In this document: piece by piece, positions 11,757 through 20,699 of the stretch
Layout of the letters: each line of letters begins with the position of its first letter
Numbering within the stretch: the first letter of the stretch is position 1
Assembly (NCBI GenBank): GCA_018813765.1
Contig: JAHJBC010000010.1
Coordinates: forward strand, 151,150-215,149
Origin: Gammaproteobacteria bacterium
GTDB taxonomy: Bacteria > Pseudomonadota > Gammaproteobacteria > Burkholderiales > Gallionellaceae
Length of the DNA stretch: 64,000 nucleotides
Direction of reading: 5' to 3'
Notes under the pieces: model-generated
What the model was told of the DNA's origin: nothing
Seen by the model: the letters and a program-made list of their open reading frames with translations, nothing else
Database searches by the model: none
Program-made: the position numbers and the translations under genes

Positions 11757-12622
11757 AGTTTGAAATCCGTCTTGATGATCGCCCGCCCATCCGCTGTCGA
11801 TTTGGGTGCAGGCCTCCAGGCATGGCCGTAGATGATCTCGAAAGTCGCGGGCAATTTGCCGTCGCGGCGCAGCTTCTCGTAATTCTCCGTCACGCGTTGC
11901 CAGGCAGCCTTGCCCATCATGCCTTGTGCACGCCCGCTGGTGGCATTGTGCGCACCGATGCTCTTCAGATCCTGCATCACTGCGCGCACATCGTCGTAGG
12001 TCAGCGTGAGCTTTTCCATCTCCATCACCGGATCGGCGAATCCGGCGGCAACCAGCATGTCGCCGATGTCGTGCATGTCGGCGAAGCGGTTGAGGTGATT
12101 GTAGCCGTCCACGCCGTGAAAGGCCGTGCGCAATTCCTTCAGCGTATCCGGGCCAAAGGTGGAGAACATCAGCAGGCCGTCGACTTTGATCGCGCGCTGC
12201 AATTCGACGAAAGTCGCGGGCAGGTCGTTGCACCATTGCAGCGCCAGGTTGGACCACAGCATATCCACGCTGCCGGAGGCGACGGGCAGCGCCTCGACAT
12301 CGGCGCACAAATAACTCTCGCGCTGGGCGGCGAACAGTTTCTGCCACCAGCTCGACGTGCCGCGCGCATGCTGCAGCATGCCGATGGCGATATCGAGCGC
12401 GGTCACCTCGGCTTTCGGGTAGCGCTCACCCAACTGGCGCGTACCCCAGCCGGTGCCGCTGCCGACATCCAGCACTCGCGCAGGTTGCAGTTTGATGATG
12501 TCCAGCTTCTCCAGCATGCGCACGCACACTTCGCGCTGCAGCACCGCCGCCGCGTCGTAGTCCTGCGCGGCACGGCTGAAGGCACGGCGCACCTGGCGCT
12601 TGTCTATCTCGAATTCATTCAT
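11753..12622 (-). CDS. bioC: Malonyl-ACP O-methyltransferase
   Basis: Methylates malonyl-ACP to disguise it as a fatty-acid primer, the first step of pimeloyl synthesis. The SAM-binding motif I VLDVGSGTGWGTRQLGERYP is near residue 47, followed by acidic residue D in TALDIAIGML and post-I motif DMLWSNLALQWC. The N-terminal KRQVRRAFSRAAQDYDAAA is the typical BioC opening. 289 residues. Overlaps bioH by 8 bases and bioD by 4. Confidence 0.96.
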   Translation of the reverse strand: MNEFEIDKRQVRRAFSRAAQDYDAAAVLQREVCVRMLEKLDIIKLQPARVLDVGSGTGWGTRQLGERYPKAEVTALDIAIGMLQHARGTSSWWQKLFAAQRESYLCADVEALPVASGSVDMLWSNLALQWCNDLPATFVELQRAIKVDGLLMFSTFGPDTLKELRTAFHGVDGYNHLNRFADMHDIGDMLVAAGFADPVMEMEKLTLTYDDVRAVMQDLKSIGAHNATSGRAQGMMGKAAWQRVTENYEKLRRDGKLPATFEIIYGHAWRPAPKSTADGRAIIKTDFKL

Positions 12623-13439
12623 GCAGAAAACTCTTCACTTGTTCAACAAAGATACCGGGGTGCGACAGGAACGGTGCATGCGACGCGCCCGCCACTTCGA
12701 CCACGCGCGCCGACGGCATGGTCTGCGCCAGATAGTACGACGCCTCGGGCGGGGTCAGCTTGTCGCGCCCGCCCGCGATGAGCAACGTCGGCTGGGCGAT
12801 CTCCGCCAAGCCTGCGCGCAGGTCGGCGTCACGCAATATCTCCAGCCCGCCGCGCAAGGCGCCCATGTCGGGCTCGCCTCGGCTGAACAGGCGCTCGCGC
12901 AGCAGCGCCAGCAGTTCGCGCTCATTCTCGCTGCCGCGCAATTGCAGTGCGATGAAGCGGCGCAGGGTGGCCGCATGGTTCTGCTCCAGCTCGTCGGCGA
13001 ACTTGGCCAGCACTTCGCCCGCCATGCCGAACAGCCAGTCATCGCGTTCGGCGAAACACGGCGTGCTGGTGACCAGCACCAGCCGCCGCACCTTGGCAGG
13101 TTCACGCGCAGCCCAGTGCAGGGCGAGCTGGCCGCCCAGCGACCAGCCGCAGACGTTGAGCGTCTCCGGGAATTGTGCCGATAATTGGTCGACCACCCCC
13201 TGTAGGATGGGTTGAGCGTAGCGATACCCATCTTCCGATCCCGCTCCATGATGGGTATCGCTACGTTCAACCCAACCTACATCCCTGGAATATCCATAGC
13301 CTGGCAGGTCGACACTTAGCACCTGGAAATCTTCAGACAGCTTCTGCGCGACATCCGTCCACACGCCGCCGTGCATGCCCCAGCCATGGATCAGCAGCAG
13401 AGGTTCGCCGCTGCCTATGCTCTCAACATGCAAGCTCAT
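12615..13439 (-). CDS. bioH: Pimeloyl-ACP methyl ester carboxylesterase, with in-frame repeat insertion
   Basis: Alpha/beta hydrolase that frees pimeloyl-ACP from its methyl ester. Triad candidates: S in CGWSLGGQ, D in AGGRDKLTPP, H in GASHAPFLSHP; oxyanion region LLLIHGWGMHGG. At 274 residues it is longer than E. coli BioH (256). The excess lies after VDLPGYGYSRD, where a palindromic repeat encodes about 27 residues (VGWVERSDTHHGAGSEDGYR and on) before the family pattern resumes. The reading frame and triad are kept. The ATG at 13439 is chosen; 13466 would add nine residues overlapping bioF. Confidence 0.93.
   Translation of the reverse strand: MSLHVESIGSGEPLLLIHGWGMHGGVWTDVAQKLSEDFQVLSVDLPGYGYSRDVGWVERSDTHHGAGSEDGYRYAQPILQGVVDQLSAQFPETLNVCGWSLGGQLALHWAAREPAKVRRLVLVTSTPCFAERDDWLFGMAGEVLAKFADELEQNHAATLRRFIALQLRGSENERELLALLRERLFSRGEPDMGALRGGLEILRDADLRAGLAEIAQPTLLIAGGRDKLTPPEASYYLAQTMPSARVVEVAGASHAPFLSHPGIFVEQVKSFLHE
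13201..13281. repeat. Palindromic repeat, family A, inside bioH
   Basis: Two 32-base arms (13201-13232 and 13250-13281), reverse complements with two mismatches, and a 17-base loop. Same family as 2319-2390. In the bioH frame it is fully open and encodes VGWVERSDTH-like peptide; on the opposite strand it encodes nearly the same peptide because it is a palindrome. Confidence 0.93.
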
Positions 13440-14664
13440 GCAAGGCTCCGATGAGTTGTTCGACATCCGCCGCGCTGTGTGCGGCAGACAGGGTGATGCG
13501 CAAGCGCGCCGTGCCCTGCGGCACGGTGGGCGGGCGTATCGCCGCGACCCAGATGCCGCGTTCGCGCAGGGCTTCGCTCAAGCGCAAAGCTTGGGCGTTA
13601 TCCCCGATCAGCAGCGGCTGTATCGCGGTGTCCGACGGCATCAGCTGCCAAGGCAGGTCGGCCAGGCCGTTGCGCAGTTGCTCCACCAATTGCTTTAAGT
13701 GGGCGCGTCGTTTGTCACCCTGTTCGATCAGTTGCAGGCTCTGCGACAACGCGACGGACAAGGCTGGCGGTGTCGCCGTGGTATAGACATAGCTGTGCGC
13801 GTGATTGACGAGCGTGTCGATAACGACCTGTTCCGCCGCGACGAAGGCACCGGAGACACCGGCGGCCTTGCCGAGGGTTGCCATGTAGATGATGCGGGAA
13901 GAGTCTAAATCCCCCCTGCCCCCCTTTGTTAAAGGGGGGTGTGAGGCGGCAGCGGGTTCAGGCACCCCCCTTTGCAAAAGGGGGGCTGGGGGGGATTTGA
14001 AGTGCGACAAACACCCGCGCCCCTGTTCCCCCAGCACGCCGAAGCCGTGCGCGTCGTCCACATATAGCCACGCGTCATGCAACTCGCACAGTGCCAGCAG
14101 TTCACTCAGCGGTGCGATATCGCCGTCCATGCTGAATACCGCATCGGTGATGACCAGCTTCCTGCCGCTTGGGGTCTGCGCCAGCAGTTGCGTGAGTTGC
14201 GCCATGTCGCCGTGGCGGTAACGTTTGGTGTCGGCGCGCGACAACAACATCGCGTCGTTGAGCGAAGCATGGTTGAGCTTGTCGGCGAACACCGTGTCGC
14301 CCTTGCCCACCAACGCCTGCACCACGCCGAGGTTGGCCATGTAACCGGTAGAAAACAGCAGCCCTGCCGGTTTGCCGACGAAAGCGGCGAGCTGTTGTTC
14401 GAGCAGATGGTGCGGCACGAAATGTCCGCTCACCAGATGCGCTGCGCCCGCGCCTACCCCCCACTGTTGCGCGCCCTGTTGCAGGGCGGCGATCAGTTGC
14501 GGATGACTGGCAAGGCCGAGGTAATCGTTGCTACAGAACGCCAGATACGGCTCCCCATCCACCACGATATGCGGCGACTGCGGCGTGTCCAGCGCCCGCC
14601 GCCTGCGTAGCAGGTTTTGCGCGGCACGTTCGTCCAGCTCGTTTTGCAGAACGGAAAACGGCAT
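13423..14664 (-). CDS. bioF: 8-amino-7-oxononanoate synthase, with in-frame repeat insertion
   Basis: PLP enzyme joining pimeloyl-ACP and alanine to make KAPA. Visible features: FCSNDYLGLASHP, DDAHGFGVLGEQGRG, and the PLP lysine in TLGKAAGVSGAF. 413 residues, against about 385 normally; the surplus is a block of about 30 residues between GRGCLSHF and SSRIIYMATLGK. That block is the translation of a 92-bp palindromic repeat and contains PPAPLLQRG and PPLTKGGRGDL. It falls just before the PLP-lysine strand, in a place where homologues have a short loop. Start overlaps the bioB stop (TGATG). Confidence 0.95.
   Translation of the reverse strand: MPFSVLQNELDERAAQNLLRRRRALDTPQSPHIVVDGEPYLAFCSNDYLGLASHPQLIAALQQGAQQWGVGAGAAHLVSGHFVPHHLLEQQLAAFVGKPAGLLFSTGYMANLGVVQALVGKGDTVFADKLNHASLNDAMLLSRADTKRYRHGDMAQLTQLLAQTPSGRKLVITDAVFSMDGDIAPLSELLALCELHDAWLYVDDAHGFGVLGEQGRGCLSHFKSPPAPLLQRGVPEPAAASHPPLTKGGRGDLDSSRIIYMATLGKAAGVSGAFVAAEQVVIDTLVNHAHSYVYTTATPPALSVALSQSLQLIEQGDKRRAHLKQLVEQLRNGLADLPWQLMPSDTAIQPLLIGDNAQALRLSEALRERGIWVAAIRPPTVPQGTARLRITLSAAHSAADVEQLIGALHELAC
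13907..13998. repeat. Palindromic repeat, family B, inside bioF
   Basis: Nested inverted repeat of about 92 bases: outer arms AAATCCCCCCTG and CTGGGGGGGATTT, inner hairpins of CCCCCCTTTG with AAAGGGGGG. It is translated in frame as part of bioF. Different sequence from family A in neighbouring bioH. Confidence 0.92.
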
Positions 14665-15659
14665 CAGTGCTTTTCGGTCAGCGGATACATACCCAGTTTC
14701 TTCATCAACACGCGGTCGTGATCCTCTGCCGGATTGCCGGTGGTGAGCAGTTTCTCGCCATAGAAGATTGAGTTCGCCCCGGCCAGGAAGCACAGCGTCT
14801 GCACCGCTTCGCTCATCTGCTCGCGCCCGGCCGAGAGCCGCACGTAAGCTTTCGGCATGGTGATGCGCGCGACGGCGATGGTGCGCACGAAATCGAGCGG
14901 ATCGAGATCGGGCGCTTCCGCCAGCGGCGTGCCTTCGATCTTCACCAGGTTGTTGATCGGCACGCTGTCGGGATAGGGATCGAGGTTGGCCAGTTGCGCG
15001 ATCAGCGCGGCGCGTTGGGTAATATTCTCGCCCAGGCCGACGATGCCGCCGCTGCACACGCTGATACCGGCACTGCGCACATGTTCCAGCGTATCCAGCC
15101 GGTCCTGGTAGGTGCGCGTGGTGATGATCTCGCCGTAGAGTTCGGGCGCGGTGTCGAGGTTGTGGTTGTAGTAATCCAGTCCGGCCTCGCGCAATTGCGC
15201 GGCATGCTCTTCGCTCAACATGCCCAGCGTGGCGCAGGTCTCCATGCCCAGTGCGCGTACCTCGCTCACCATCCTTGCCACGTTCTCCAGGTCGCGGTCG
15301 CAGGGCTCGCGCCAGGCCGCGCTCATGCAGAAGCGCGTCGCGCCGTTCTCGCGCGCGGCACGCGCGGCGGCCACCACGGCTTCGACTTCCATCAACTTCT
15401 GGTTCTGGATGTCAGTGGCATTGACCGAAGACTGCGAGCAGTAGCCGCAGTCCTCGGAGCAACCGCCGGTCTTGATCGACAGCAGCGTGGAGAGTTGCAG
15501 CGCATTGGGGTCGAAGTGCTCGCGGTGCACCTGCTGTGCGCGGTACATCAGGTCGGGGAAAGGCAATTTGAGCAGTGCTTCAACTTCGGCAACGCTCCAG
15601 CGTTGCGGCGATGCTGCGGGAGCGGCTGAACGGATTACTTCGGCAGTCTGGTTTTGCAT
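14664..15659 (-). CDS. bioB: Biotin synthase
   Basis: Radical-SAM enzyme that inserts sulfur into dethiobiotin. The 4Fe-4S motif is [13 protein letters not shown]; the 2Fe-2S ligands appear in [19 protein letters not shown] and [11 protein letters not shown], with R in [11 protein letters not shown]. From the ATG at 15659 the protein has 331 residues; an in-frame ATG at 15734 would add 25 residues with no family resemblance, which overlap the divergent comF start. First gene of bioB-F-H-C-D; no bioA is in the window. Confidence 0.97.
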   Translation of the reverse strand: MQNQTAEVIRSAAPAASPQRWSVAEVEALLKLPFPDLMYRAQQVHREHFDPNALQLSTLLSIKTGGCSEDCGYCSQSSVNATDIQNQKLMEVEAVVAAARAARENGATRFCMSAAWREPCDRDLENVARMVSEVRALGMETCATLGMLSEEHAAQLREAGLDYYNHNLDTAPELYGEIITTRTYQDRLDTLEHVRSAGISVCSGGIVGLGENITQRAALIAQLANLDPYPDSVPINNLVKIEGTPLAEAPDLDPLDFVRTIAVARITMPKAYVRLSAGREQMSEAVQTLCFLAGANSIFYGEKLLTTGNPAEDHDRVLMKKLGMYPLTEKH

Positions 15660-15678
15660 ATTTGTATTAATAAGTAGA

Positions 15679-16440
15679 ATGAAAAAGGCGCATTCACGAC
15701 CCACAACCTGTCTGGGATCGAAAAACTTGTCCATTTTATCCCATCACCCGTTTGACATCGGTGCAAATTTTGCTCGCCTGCTGCCCGCACAGCCATGCGT
15801 GCTGTGTGGCACGGGTAGCCTCAACGGCTTGATCTGCAAGGATTGTGATGCCGAATTGCCGCGCCTGCCGGAGGCACACTGCCCGGTCTGCGCGCTGCCT
15901 AGTCCGGTGGGCGGTGTGTGCGGACAATGCCTGCGACACCCGCCCCACTTCGACCACTGCGTGGCCGCTTTCAGCTACGCCTTTCCGATGGACAAGCTGC
16001 TCCAGGAGCTGAAATACCGCGAACGCTTGATCCTGGTCGACCATCTTGCCGATGCGCTGGCTCGACACGTCACGCTGCGCCCGGACTTTCTCGTTGCCCT
16101 GCCATTGCATCCTGCCCGCTTGCGCGAGCGCGGCTTCAACCAGTCGCTGCTGCTGGCGCGGCGCATCTCGCGACGGCTCGGCATTCCGTTACTGCCCGAC
16201 CTGTGCGAGCGTGTGCGCAACACGCCGCCGCAATCGGGACTGCCCTGGAAGGAACGCGACAAGAACATGCGCGGAGCTTTCGCCTGCGAGTCCGGCGACC
16301 GCATCAAAGGCAAACATGTCGCCATCGTGGACGATGTGATGACGACGGGCGCTTCGACCGGCGAGCTTGCGCGCATGCTGAAACAGGCGGGGGCGAGCGA
16401 GGTCAGCGTTTGGGTGATCGCGCGGACGATGAAGGACTGA
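15679..16440 (+). CDS. comF: ComF/GntX-family phosphoribosyltransferase-like protein
   Basis: Family linked to DNA uptake and use of extracellular DNA; it often sits next to bio genes. Zinc-ribbon cysteines CVLCG, CKDC, CPVC and CGQC are in the first third, and the PRPP-binding loop is [13 protein letters not shown] in the C-terminal third. The start is uncertain: the ATG at 15679 gives 253 residues, but a TTG at 15727 would give a shorter leader closer to most homologues. The 15679 start would be only 19 bases from the divergent bioB start. Confidence 0.88.
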   Translation: MKKAHSRPTTCLGSKNLSILSHHPFDIGANFARLLPAQPCVLCGTGSLNGLICKDCDAELPRLPEAHCPVCALPSPVGGVCGQCLRHPPHFDHCVAAFSYAFPMDKLLQELKYRERLILVDHLADALARHVTLRPDFLVALPLHPARLRERGFNQSLLLARRISRRLGIPLLPDLCERVRNTPPQSGLPWKERDKNMRGAFACESGDRIKGKHVAIVDDVMTTGASTGELARMLKQAGASEVSVWVIARTMKD

Positions 16441-16445
16441 GTATC

Positions 16446-16481
16446 GAGTACTGAGTGTTGAGTCCTCAGCACTCAGCACTC
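16446..16481. repeat. Inverted heptamer repeat between comF and mshN
   Basis: Arms GAGTACTGAGTGTTGAG (16446-16462) and CTCAGCACTCAGCACTC (16465-16481) pair with two mismatches. Built from the 7-base unit TGAGTGC that recurs in two prepilin leader regions. It lies between convergent genes and could act as a hairpin terminator, though no clear T-run follows. Confidence 0.8.
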
Positions 16482-16491
16482 CGTTGTCGAG

Positions 16492-17607
16492 TCAGTTGCC
16501 GAGTTCCGTGAGTTTGTTCTGCACATAGGCGGTCAGTTCGGCAGAGAGTGTCTGCATCGCCAATGCGCGTTGGTAGGCATCGCGCGCATCCTCGACGCGC
16601 TCTACCGCCTGCATCGATATCCCCGCCCCCATCCACCAGATGCCGTTACCGGGTGCAAGCTGCAATGCGATCTGGTAATGGGTGATCGCTTCCTTGTGGC
16701 GGTTCTGACGTTGCAACAGCGCAGCGACGAAAGCGTGGTATTCCGGCTGCCGGTCGGCATGGGGCAGCGTCTTCTCCAATGTCTCCAGCGCCAGCGGGAT
16801 CGCATCGCGCTCCACCTGCATGCGTGCGAGCAGCATCGCAAAGGAAGACTCGTGCGAATCGCGCTGTAAACCCTCCTGCAGCAATATCTCGGCATCCGCA
16901 TTACGATTGACTCCCAGCAACACGCCGACCAAGGCCCGGCGCGCGGCATGATGCAGCGGATCGAGGCGCAATGCCCTTTCGTATCCCGCGATCGCCTCGT
17001 CCGTATTGCCCTGCTGTGCCGCAAGAGCAGCCTTGTTGAATTCGTTTTCGGCATGTTGCCGCGGGCTGATCTGCTTGAGTGGATCGATCGCTTGGCTCTT
17101 CGCAGCGAGGCTCGGCGACCTTGCGATCTTGGCCGGCGCTTCGCGCTGCACCGGCGTCTTGCGTATCGTCTCCACGACAGCCCCTGGACTTTCGCTCTTC
17201 ACCGGGCTCTCGCTCGCCGCCGGACTGGCGCGCAAACCGCCGGGCGAGGAGGTGGTAGCCAGTTCAAGACTCAGCTTGGATGCAGGCGGCTCGATCTGCG
17301 GCATGGAGGCGATATCCCCCGCGGACGCAGGCACGGATACGGGCAGGCTTGTCATATCGGCCGAACCGGATACCAGTTCAAATTTCGCGTCGTTCGACGC
17401 CGTGACCGGCACGGCATCGACAGATTCGCCGCGCCCGGAATACCATTTGGCCGCCATCAACAGGAGCAGCAACGCAGCAACGGCCAACAGATAGAACCTG
17501 AGGTTCGACGACTTGCGCGGCGGGATGGCACGAATCGCCGCCTCGCCCAGCACGGTGTTTTCGCCGCGCTTCTCCAGTTCGTTCAGCATCTGGTTGATGA
17601 GGCTCAT
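16492..17607 (-). CDS. mshN: MSHA biogenesis protein MshN (TPR protein)
   Basis: 371 residues. The N-terminus MSLINQMLNELEKRGE is the typical MshN opening, followed by one membrane helix near 36-52 and a low-complexity stretch, then C-terminal TPR-like repeats (ALAAQQGNTDEAIAGYERAL, DAEILLQEGLQRD). Family role: inner-membrane part of the MSHA pilus machine, likely a scaffold facing the periplasm. Its ATG overlaps the mshM stop as ATGA; the longer upstream frame belongs to mshM read out of frame. Last gene of the mshI-N block. Confidence 0.9.
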   Translation of the reverse strand: MSLINQMLNELEKRGENTVLGEAAIRAIPPRKSSNLRFYLLAVAALLLLLMAAKWYSGRGESVDAVPVTASNDAKFELVSGSADMTSLPVSVPASAGDIASMPQIEPPASKLSLELATTSSPGGLRASPAASESPVKSESPGAVVETIRKTPVQREAPAKIARSPSLAAKSQAIDPLKQISPRQHAENEFNKAALAAQQGNTDEAIAGYERALRLDPLHHAARRALVGVLLGVNRNADAEILLQEGLQRDSHESSFAMLLARMQVERDAIPLALETLEKTLPHADRQPEYHAFVAALLQRQNRHKEAITHYQIALQLAPGNGIWWMGAGISMQAVERVEDARDAYQRALAMQTLSAELTAYVQNKLTELGN

Positions 17608-18560
17608 CGCAGCCAGATCCCCCACACGCCCAGCGCCAACAGCCCCAATGTCGCGACACCCAGCCACACCCAGGTCATCCAGTCCTTGCGCGACTCCGGC
17701 GTGTCGGCGGCCGCCTTGCGCACATGGCGCGCCTGCACCTGCTGGCGCCCTTCGGCATAGGCCAGCATCAGCGCCTTGTGCGCCACGATGTTGGCCAGCC
17801 GCGGCGTGCCGCGCGTGACGCGGTGCATGAGGCTGACCGCGCCGGGGTTGAACAGCGTCTCGCCCTTGAATCCCGCCACGGCCAGGCGATGGCGCAGATA
17901 GCGGTCCATCTCGTCGCGGTGCAGGCCCTGCAATTGGTACTGGAAGCTGATGCGCTGGCGCAACTGGCGTACCGAATTCTGCTTGAGGCGCTCGTCCAGC
18001 TCGGGCTGGCCGAACAGCACCACCTGCATCAGCTTGCGCTTCTCGGTCTCCAGATTGGTGAGCAGGCGCAGCACCTCCAGGCTTTCCAGCGGCATCGCCT
18101 GCGCCTCGTCCAGGCACACCAGCACACGTTTGCCCTCGCGCGCGAAGTTGAGCAGGGTCAGCGTCAATTCCTTGAGCAGACGATGCTGGTCGAATGAATC
18201 ATCCATCTCGATGCGGAACTCGTCCGCCAGCGCCAGCAGCAGGCTGCGCGGTTCGAGATAGGGATTGGGAATGTAGGCGGTGATGAATTTCGCCGCATGG
18301 CGGCCGCTGGTGCCGCCGTCCTGGGTGCCGATGTCGGTGGTGGTCGCGCGGTCGCTGTTGAGCGTGGCGAGGAATTTGCGGCACAACAGTGTCTTGCCGT
18401 TGCCCACCTCACCCACGATCTTGATAAAACCCTCGCCGCTGCGCGCGGCGACCAGCAGGGTGTTCAGGCCTTCCTGATAATTGGTGCAGGCGAAGAAGAA
18501 ACTGGTGTCGGGCGTCAGCGAAAAGGGATGCTCGCGCAGACCGAAGTGCGCCAGGTACAT
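17604..18560 (-). CDS. mshM: MSHA biogenesis ATPase MshM (ExeA-like)
   Basis: 318-residue AAA ATPase of the ExeA/GspA type, thought to help the secretin through peptidoglycan. N-terminal HFGLREHPFSLTPDTSFFF is the family opening. Walker A GEVGNGKT is at 50-57, Walker B VLVCLDEAQAM near 146. A C-terminal hydrophobic helix (about 294-316) would anchor it to the inner membrane. Starts 4 bases after mshL ends. Confidence 0.95.
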   Translation of the reverse strand: MYLAHFGLREHPFSLTPDTSFFFACTNYQEGLNTLLVAARSGEGFIKIVGEVGNGKTLLCRKFLATLNSDRATTTDIGTQDGGTSGRHAAKFITAYIPNPYLEPRSLLLALADEFRIEMDDSFDQHRLLKELTLTLLNFAREGKRVLVCLDEAQAMPLESLEVLRLLTNLETEKRKLMQVVLFGQPELDERLKQNSVRQLRQRISFQYQLQGLHRDEMDRYLRHRLAVAGFKGETLFNPGAVSLMHRVTRGTPRLANIVAHKALMLAYAEGRQQVQARHVRKAAADTPESRKDWMTWVWLGVATLGLLALGVWGIWLR

Positions 18561-18564
18561 GATG

Positions 18565-20226
18565 CTATCTGGACATCTTGTTGATGCGCTCGCGGCTGCG
18601 CGTGATGTCGTCCGACCAGTCCTTGTCGCTGTCCACCACGGTCGGCTTGAGCAGGATCACCAACTCGCGCTTCTCGGTAGTCCTGGTGGTCTGGCCGAAC
18701 ACCGTCTTGGGCAGCATCGGCAGACCGGACTCATCCAACGCCGAAGCCTCGCGCATCAATCCGCCGATCGCCACGATCTGTCCGTCGCTGGCACGCACCA
18801 CGCTATCCGTCTCCGAAACGGAACTGGAGGCCAGCGGCAGGTTGTAGGTACCCATTTCCGTGCCCAGATCCAGCGTCTTGTTGACGGTGGATACGGTACT
18901 CACCGACGGATGCACATGCAGGATGATCTCATTGTTCTCGTCGATGCGCGGCGTCACATCCAGCGAGATGCCGGAGAAGAACGGCTGCACTTTCACCGTC
19001 GGCGCGGTACCCGATGTCGTCGCCGTGGACGCGGTCCCGCCCGTCACTTCCGTCACATAGAACTCGTCGGTGCCGACCTTGAGCACCGCCTTCTGGTTGT
19101 TCAGCGTCGCAATGCGTGGGCTGGACAGCACATGCACATCGCCCTGGCCTTCGAGGAAGCTCAGCAGCGCCGCGAAGTTGCTGGTCTGGAAGGCTAGGCC
19201 GAACATGGTACCGGCGATGGCGCCCGTAGGCAGGGCGGTAGATGCCAGCGAAGAAAGGGTGGAGCCCGGCGAGGAAGTCAGTATGCCGTTGCTCAGCGAA
19301 CCGGAAGTGCCCAATGATGTTCCTGATGAGATCGCTCCGCCCGATACGGCGCTGTTGGAACCGTTCCTGAATGCTCCCCAGTTCACGCCGGACTGGAAGG
19401 TATCGCTCAGCTTCACCTCGATGATCTTGGCTTCGAGGATCACCTGGCGCTCGATCGATATCTGCGATGCCCTGAGATAGGCCGCGACGTTTTTCAATTC
19501 GTCCGGCATGGCGCGCACCACGATCACCCCGGACATCGGGCTGACCACCACACTGCGGCCTTTTTCGGTGCCAACGATGACCGCCAGCGTCTTGACCAGT
19601 TCATCCCAGAAATCGGCGCTGCTGGTCATGGTGACCTTGCTGCTGTCCCTGTTCTCGGTCGAGGACGAAGAACCGCCGCCGCTGCCGACGGCAACATCGG
19701 CCACCGAGCCGGAGGCCACGCGCAACGACGATTTGCCTTCGCGCTGCCCGGTCAGGTAATTGACCTGGTAGATGCGGGTCTGCAATGTCAGCGGCTGGAT
19801 ATAGATGCGCGCGCCATCCACCTTGTAGTCGTACCCATACAGTTCGCGTATCGCTTCCAGCGCATCGAACACTGTCACGTCCTTGAGGTTCAGCGAGATG
19901 GCTCCGGCGACTTCGGGATGCACCAGCATGCTGTAGCGCGTGCCGGACACGATGGCCATGAACACCTGCGCTGCGGCAGTATTGTTGACCGCCAGGTCGA
20001 ACTTGCCTTCGACTGGCTTGGTCGCGGTGCGGGGGGGAATCGCCACGCCCAGCGGCGGCAACAGCGCTTGGTTCACCACATCGGCCTTGGCGGGACTGGC
20101 TGCGCGCTCCTGCACGGCCTTGTCCATCTCCTGCTTGATGCTGGCTGCCGGCGTATTTTTGCCGCTGCTGGCGCAGGCCGTCATCCATAGCGACAAGGCG
20201 ACGATGATGAGTTGTTTCATTCGCAT
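18565..20226 (-). CDS. mshL: MSHA pilus secretin MshL
   Basis: Outer-membrane secretin channel for the pilus, 553 residues. Lipoprotein signal with C18 in LWMTACASS. A secretin N-terminal (N0-like) domain lies around 70-170 (QVFMAIVSGTRYSMLVHPEV), then a Ser/Gly-rich linker (SGGGSSSSTENRDSSK) and the C-terminal secretin core (VVSPMSGVIVVRAMPDEL, then LSSPRIATLNNQKAVLKVG, and RELVILLKPTVV). The start at 20226 has AAGGAG upstream; ATG at 20220 is also possible. Overlaps mshK by 10 bases. Confidence 0.96.
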   Translation of the reverse strand: MRMKQLIIVALSLWMTACASSGKNTPAASIKQEMDKAVQERAASPAKADVVNQALLPPLGVAIPPRTATKPVEGKFDLAVNNTAAAQVFMAIVSGTRYSMLVHPEVAGAISLNLKDVTVFDALEAIRELYGYDYKVDGARIYIQPLTLQTRIYQVNYLTGQREGKSSLRVASGSVADVAVGSGGGSSSSTENRDSSKVTMTSSADFWDELVKTLAVIVGTEKGRSVVVSPMSGVIVVRAMPDELKNVAAYLRASQISIERQVILEAKIIEVKLSDTFQSGVNWGAFRNGSNSAVSGGAISSGTSLGTSGSLSNGILTSSPGSTLSSLASTALPTGAIAGTMFGLAFQTSNFAALLSFLEGQGDVHVLSSPRIATLNNQKAVLKVGTDEFYVTEVTGGTASTATTSGTAPTVKVQPFFSGISLDVTPRIDENNEIILHVHPSVSTVSTVNKTLDLGTEMGTYNLPLASSSVSETDSVVRASDGQIVAIGGLMREASALDESGLPMLPKTVFGQTTRTTEKRELVILLKPTVVDSDKDWSDDITRSRERINKMSR

Positions 20227-20699
20227 GACTTCTCCTTCTTGCCCGCTACTACGGGCGGCGTCTTATGAATTATTCTTTTGAGTTTCTTGCGGGCGACCGG
20301 CGCAGCGTTCGCTGCGGGTTTCGCCAGCGGCGTATTGCAATGCTTGATGCGGCTGCTTTGCATGACGACGCCGGGATACAGCGGCACTTCGCGCCGCCCT
20401 TCCGCGCCCTGCAACACCACGCTGTCCTCGCACACCGCCATCAGTCTTTCGCTGCCGATCCTGCCGCCCAGCTTCACCTGCTCGCCGTTGATGACGGCGG
20501 AACGGCGATCCGGCGCGATGATGATTGTGCGCAGCCCCTCGATCGTGGCCGCCTCCTTGGCGGCTGCCCCGCTATCGGTCGGAGCAAGGAACTCCGCAGC
20601 CGGCCGGGTCGGATCCGGCAAGGGCTCGGCGGCCTGCGCCAAGGCGCTCAGCAGCACCAGCGCGCTGGCAACTACGCAATTTTTCATACTTGTAGCCAT
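20217..20699 (-). CDS. mshK: MSHA biogenesis protein MshK
   Basis: 160 residues with a signal peptide (NCVVASALVLLSALAQA) and a PilP-like segment: PDPTRPAAEF, then TIIIAPDRRSAVINGEQVKL and SERLMAVCEDSVVLQGAEG. Likely a periplasmic partner of the secretin. Basic C-terminus (ARKKLKRIIHK). The first 16 bases overlap mshJ, a sign of translational coupling. The name rests on gene order and the PDPTRP pattern. Confidence 0.85.
   Translation of the reverse strand: MATSMKNCVVASALVLLSALAQAAEPLPDPTRPAAEFLAPTDSGAAAKEAATIEGLRTIIIAPDRRSAVINGEQVKLGGRIGSERLMAVCEDSVVLQGAEGRREVPLYPGVVMQSSRIKHCNTPLAKPAANAAPVARKKLKRIIHKTPPVVAGKKEKSCE

Noticed and set aside
13175..13786. Plus-strand frame containing VGWVERSDTHLPIP
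   Set aside because: Comes from the palindrome giving a similar peptide on both strands; bioH and bioF are the real genes.
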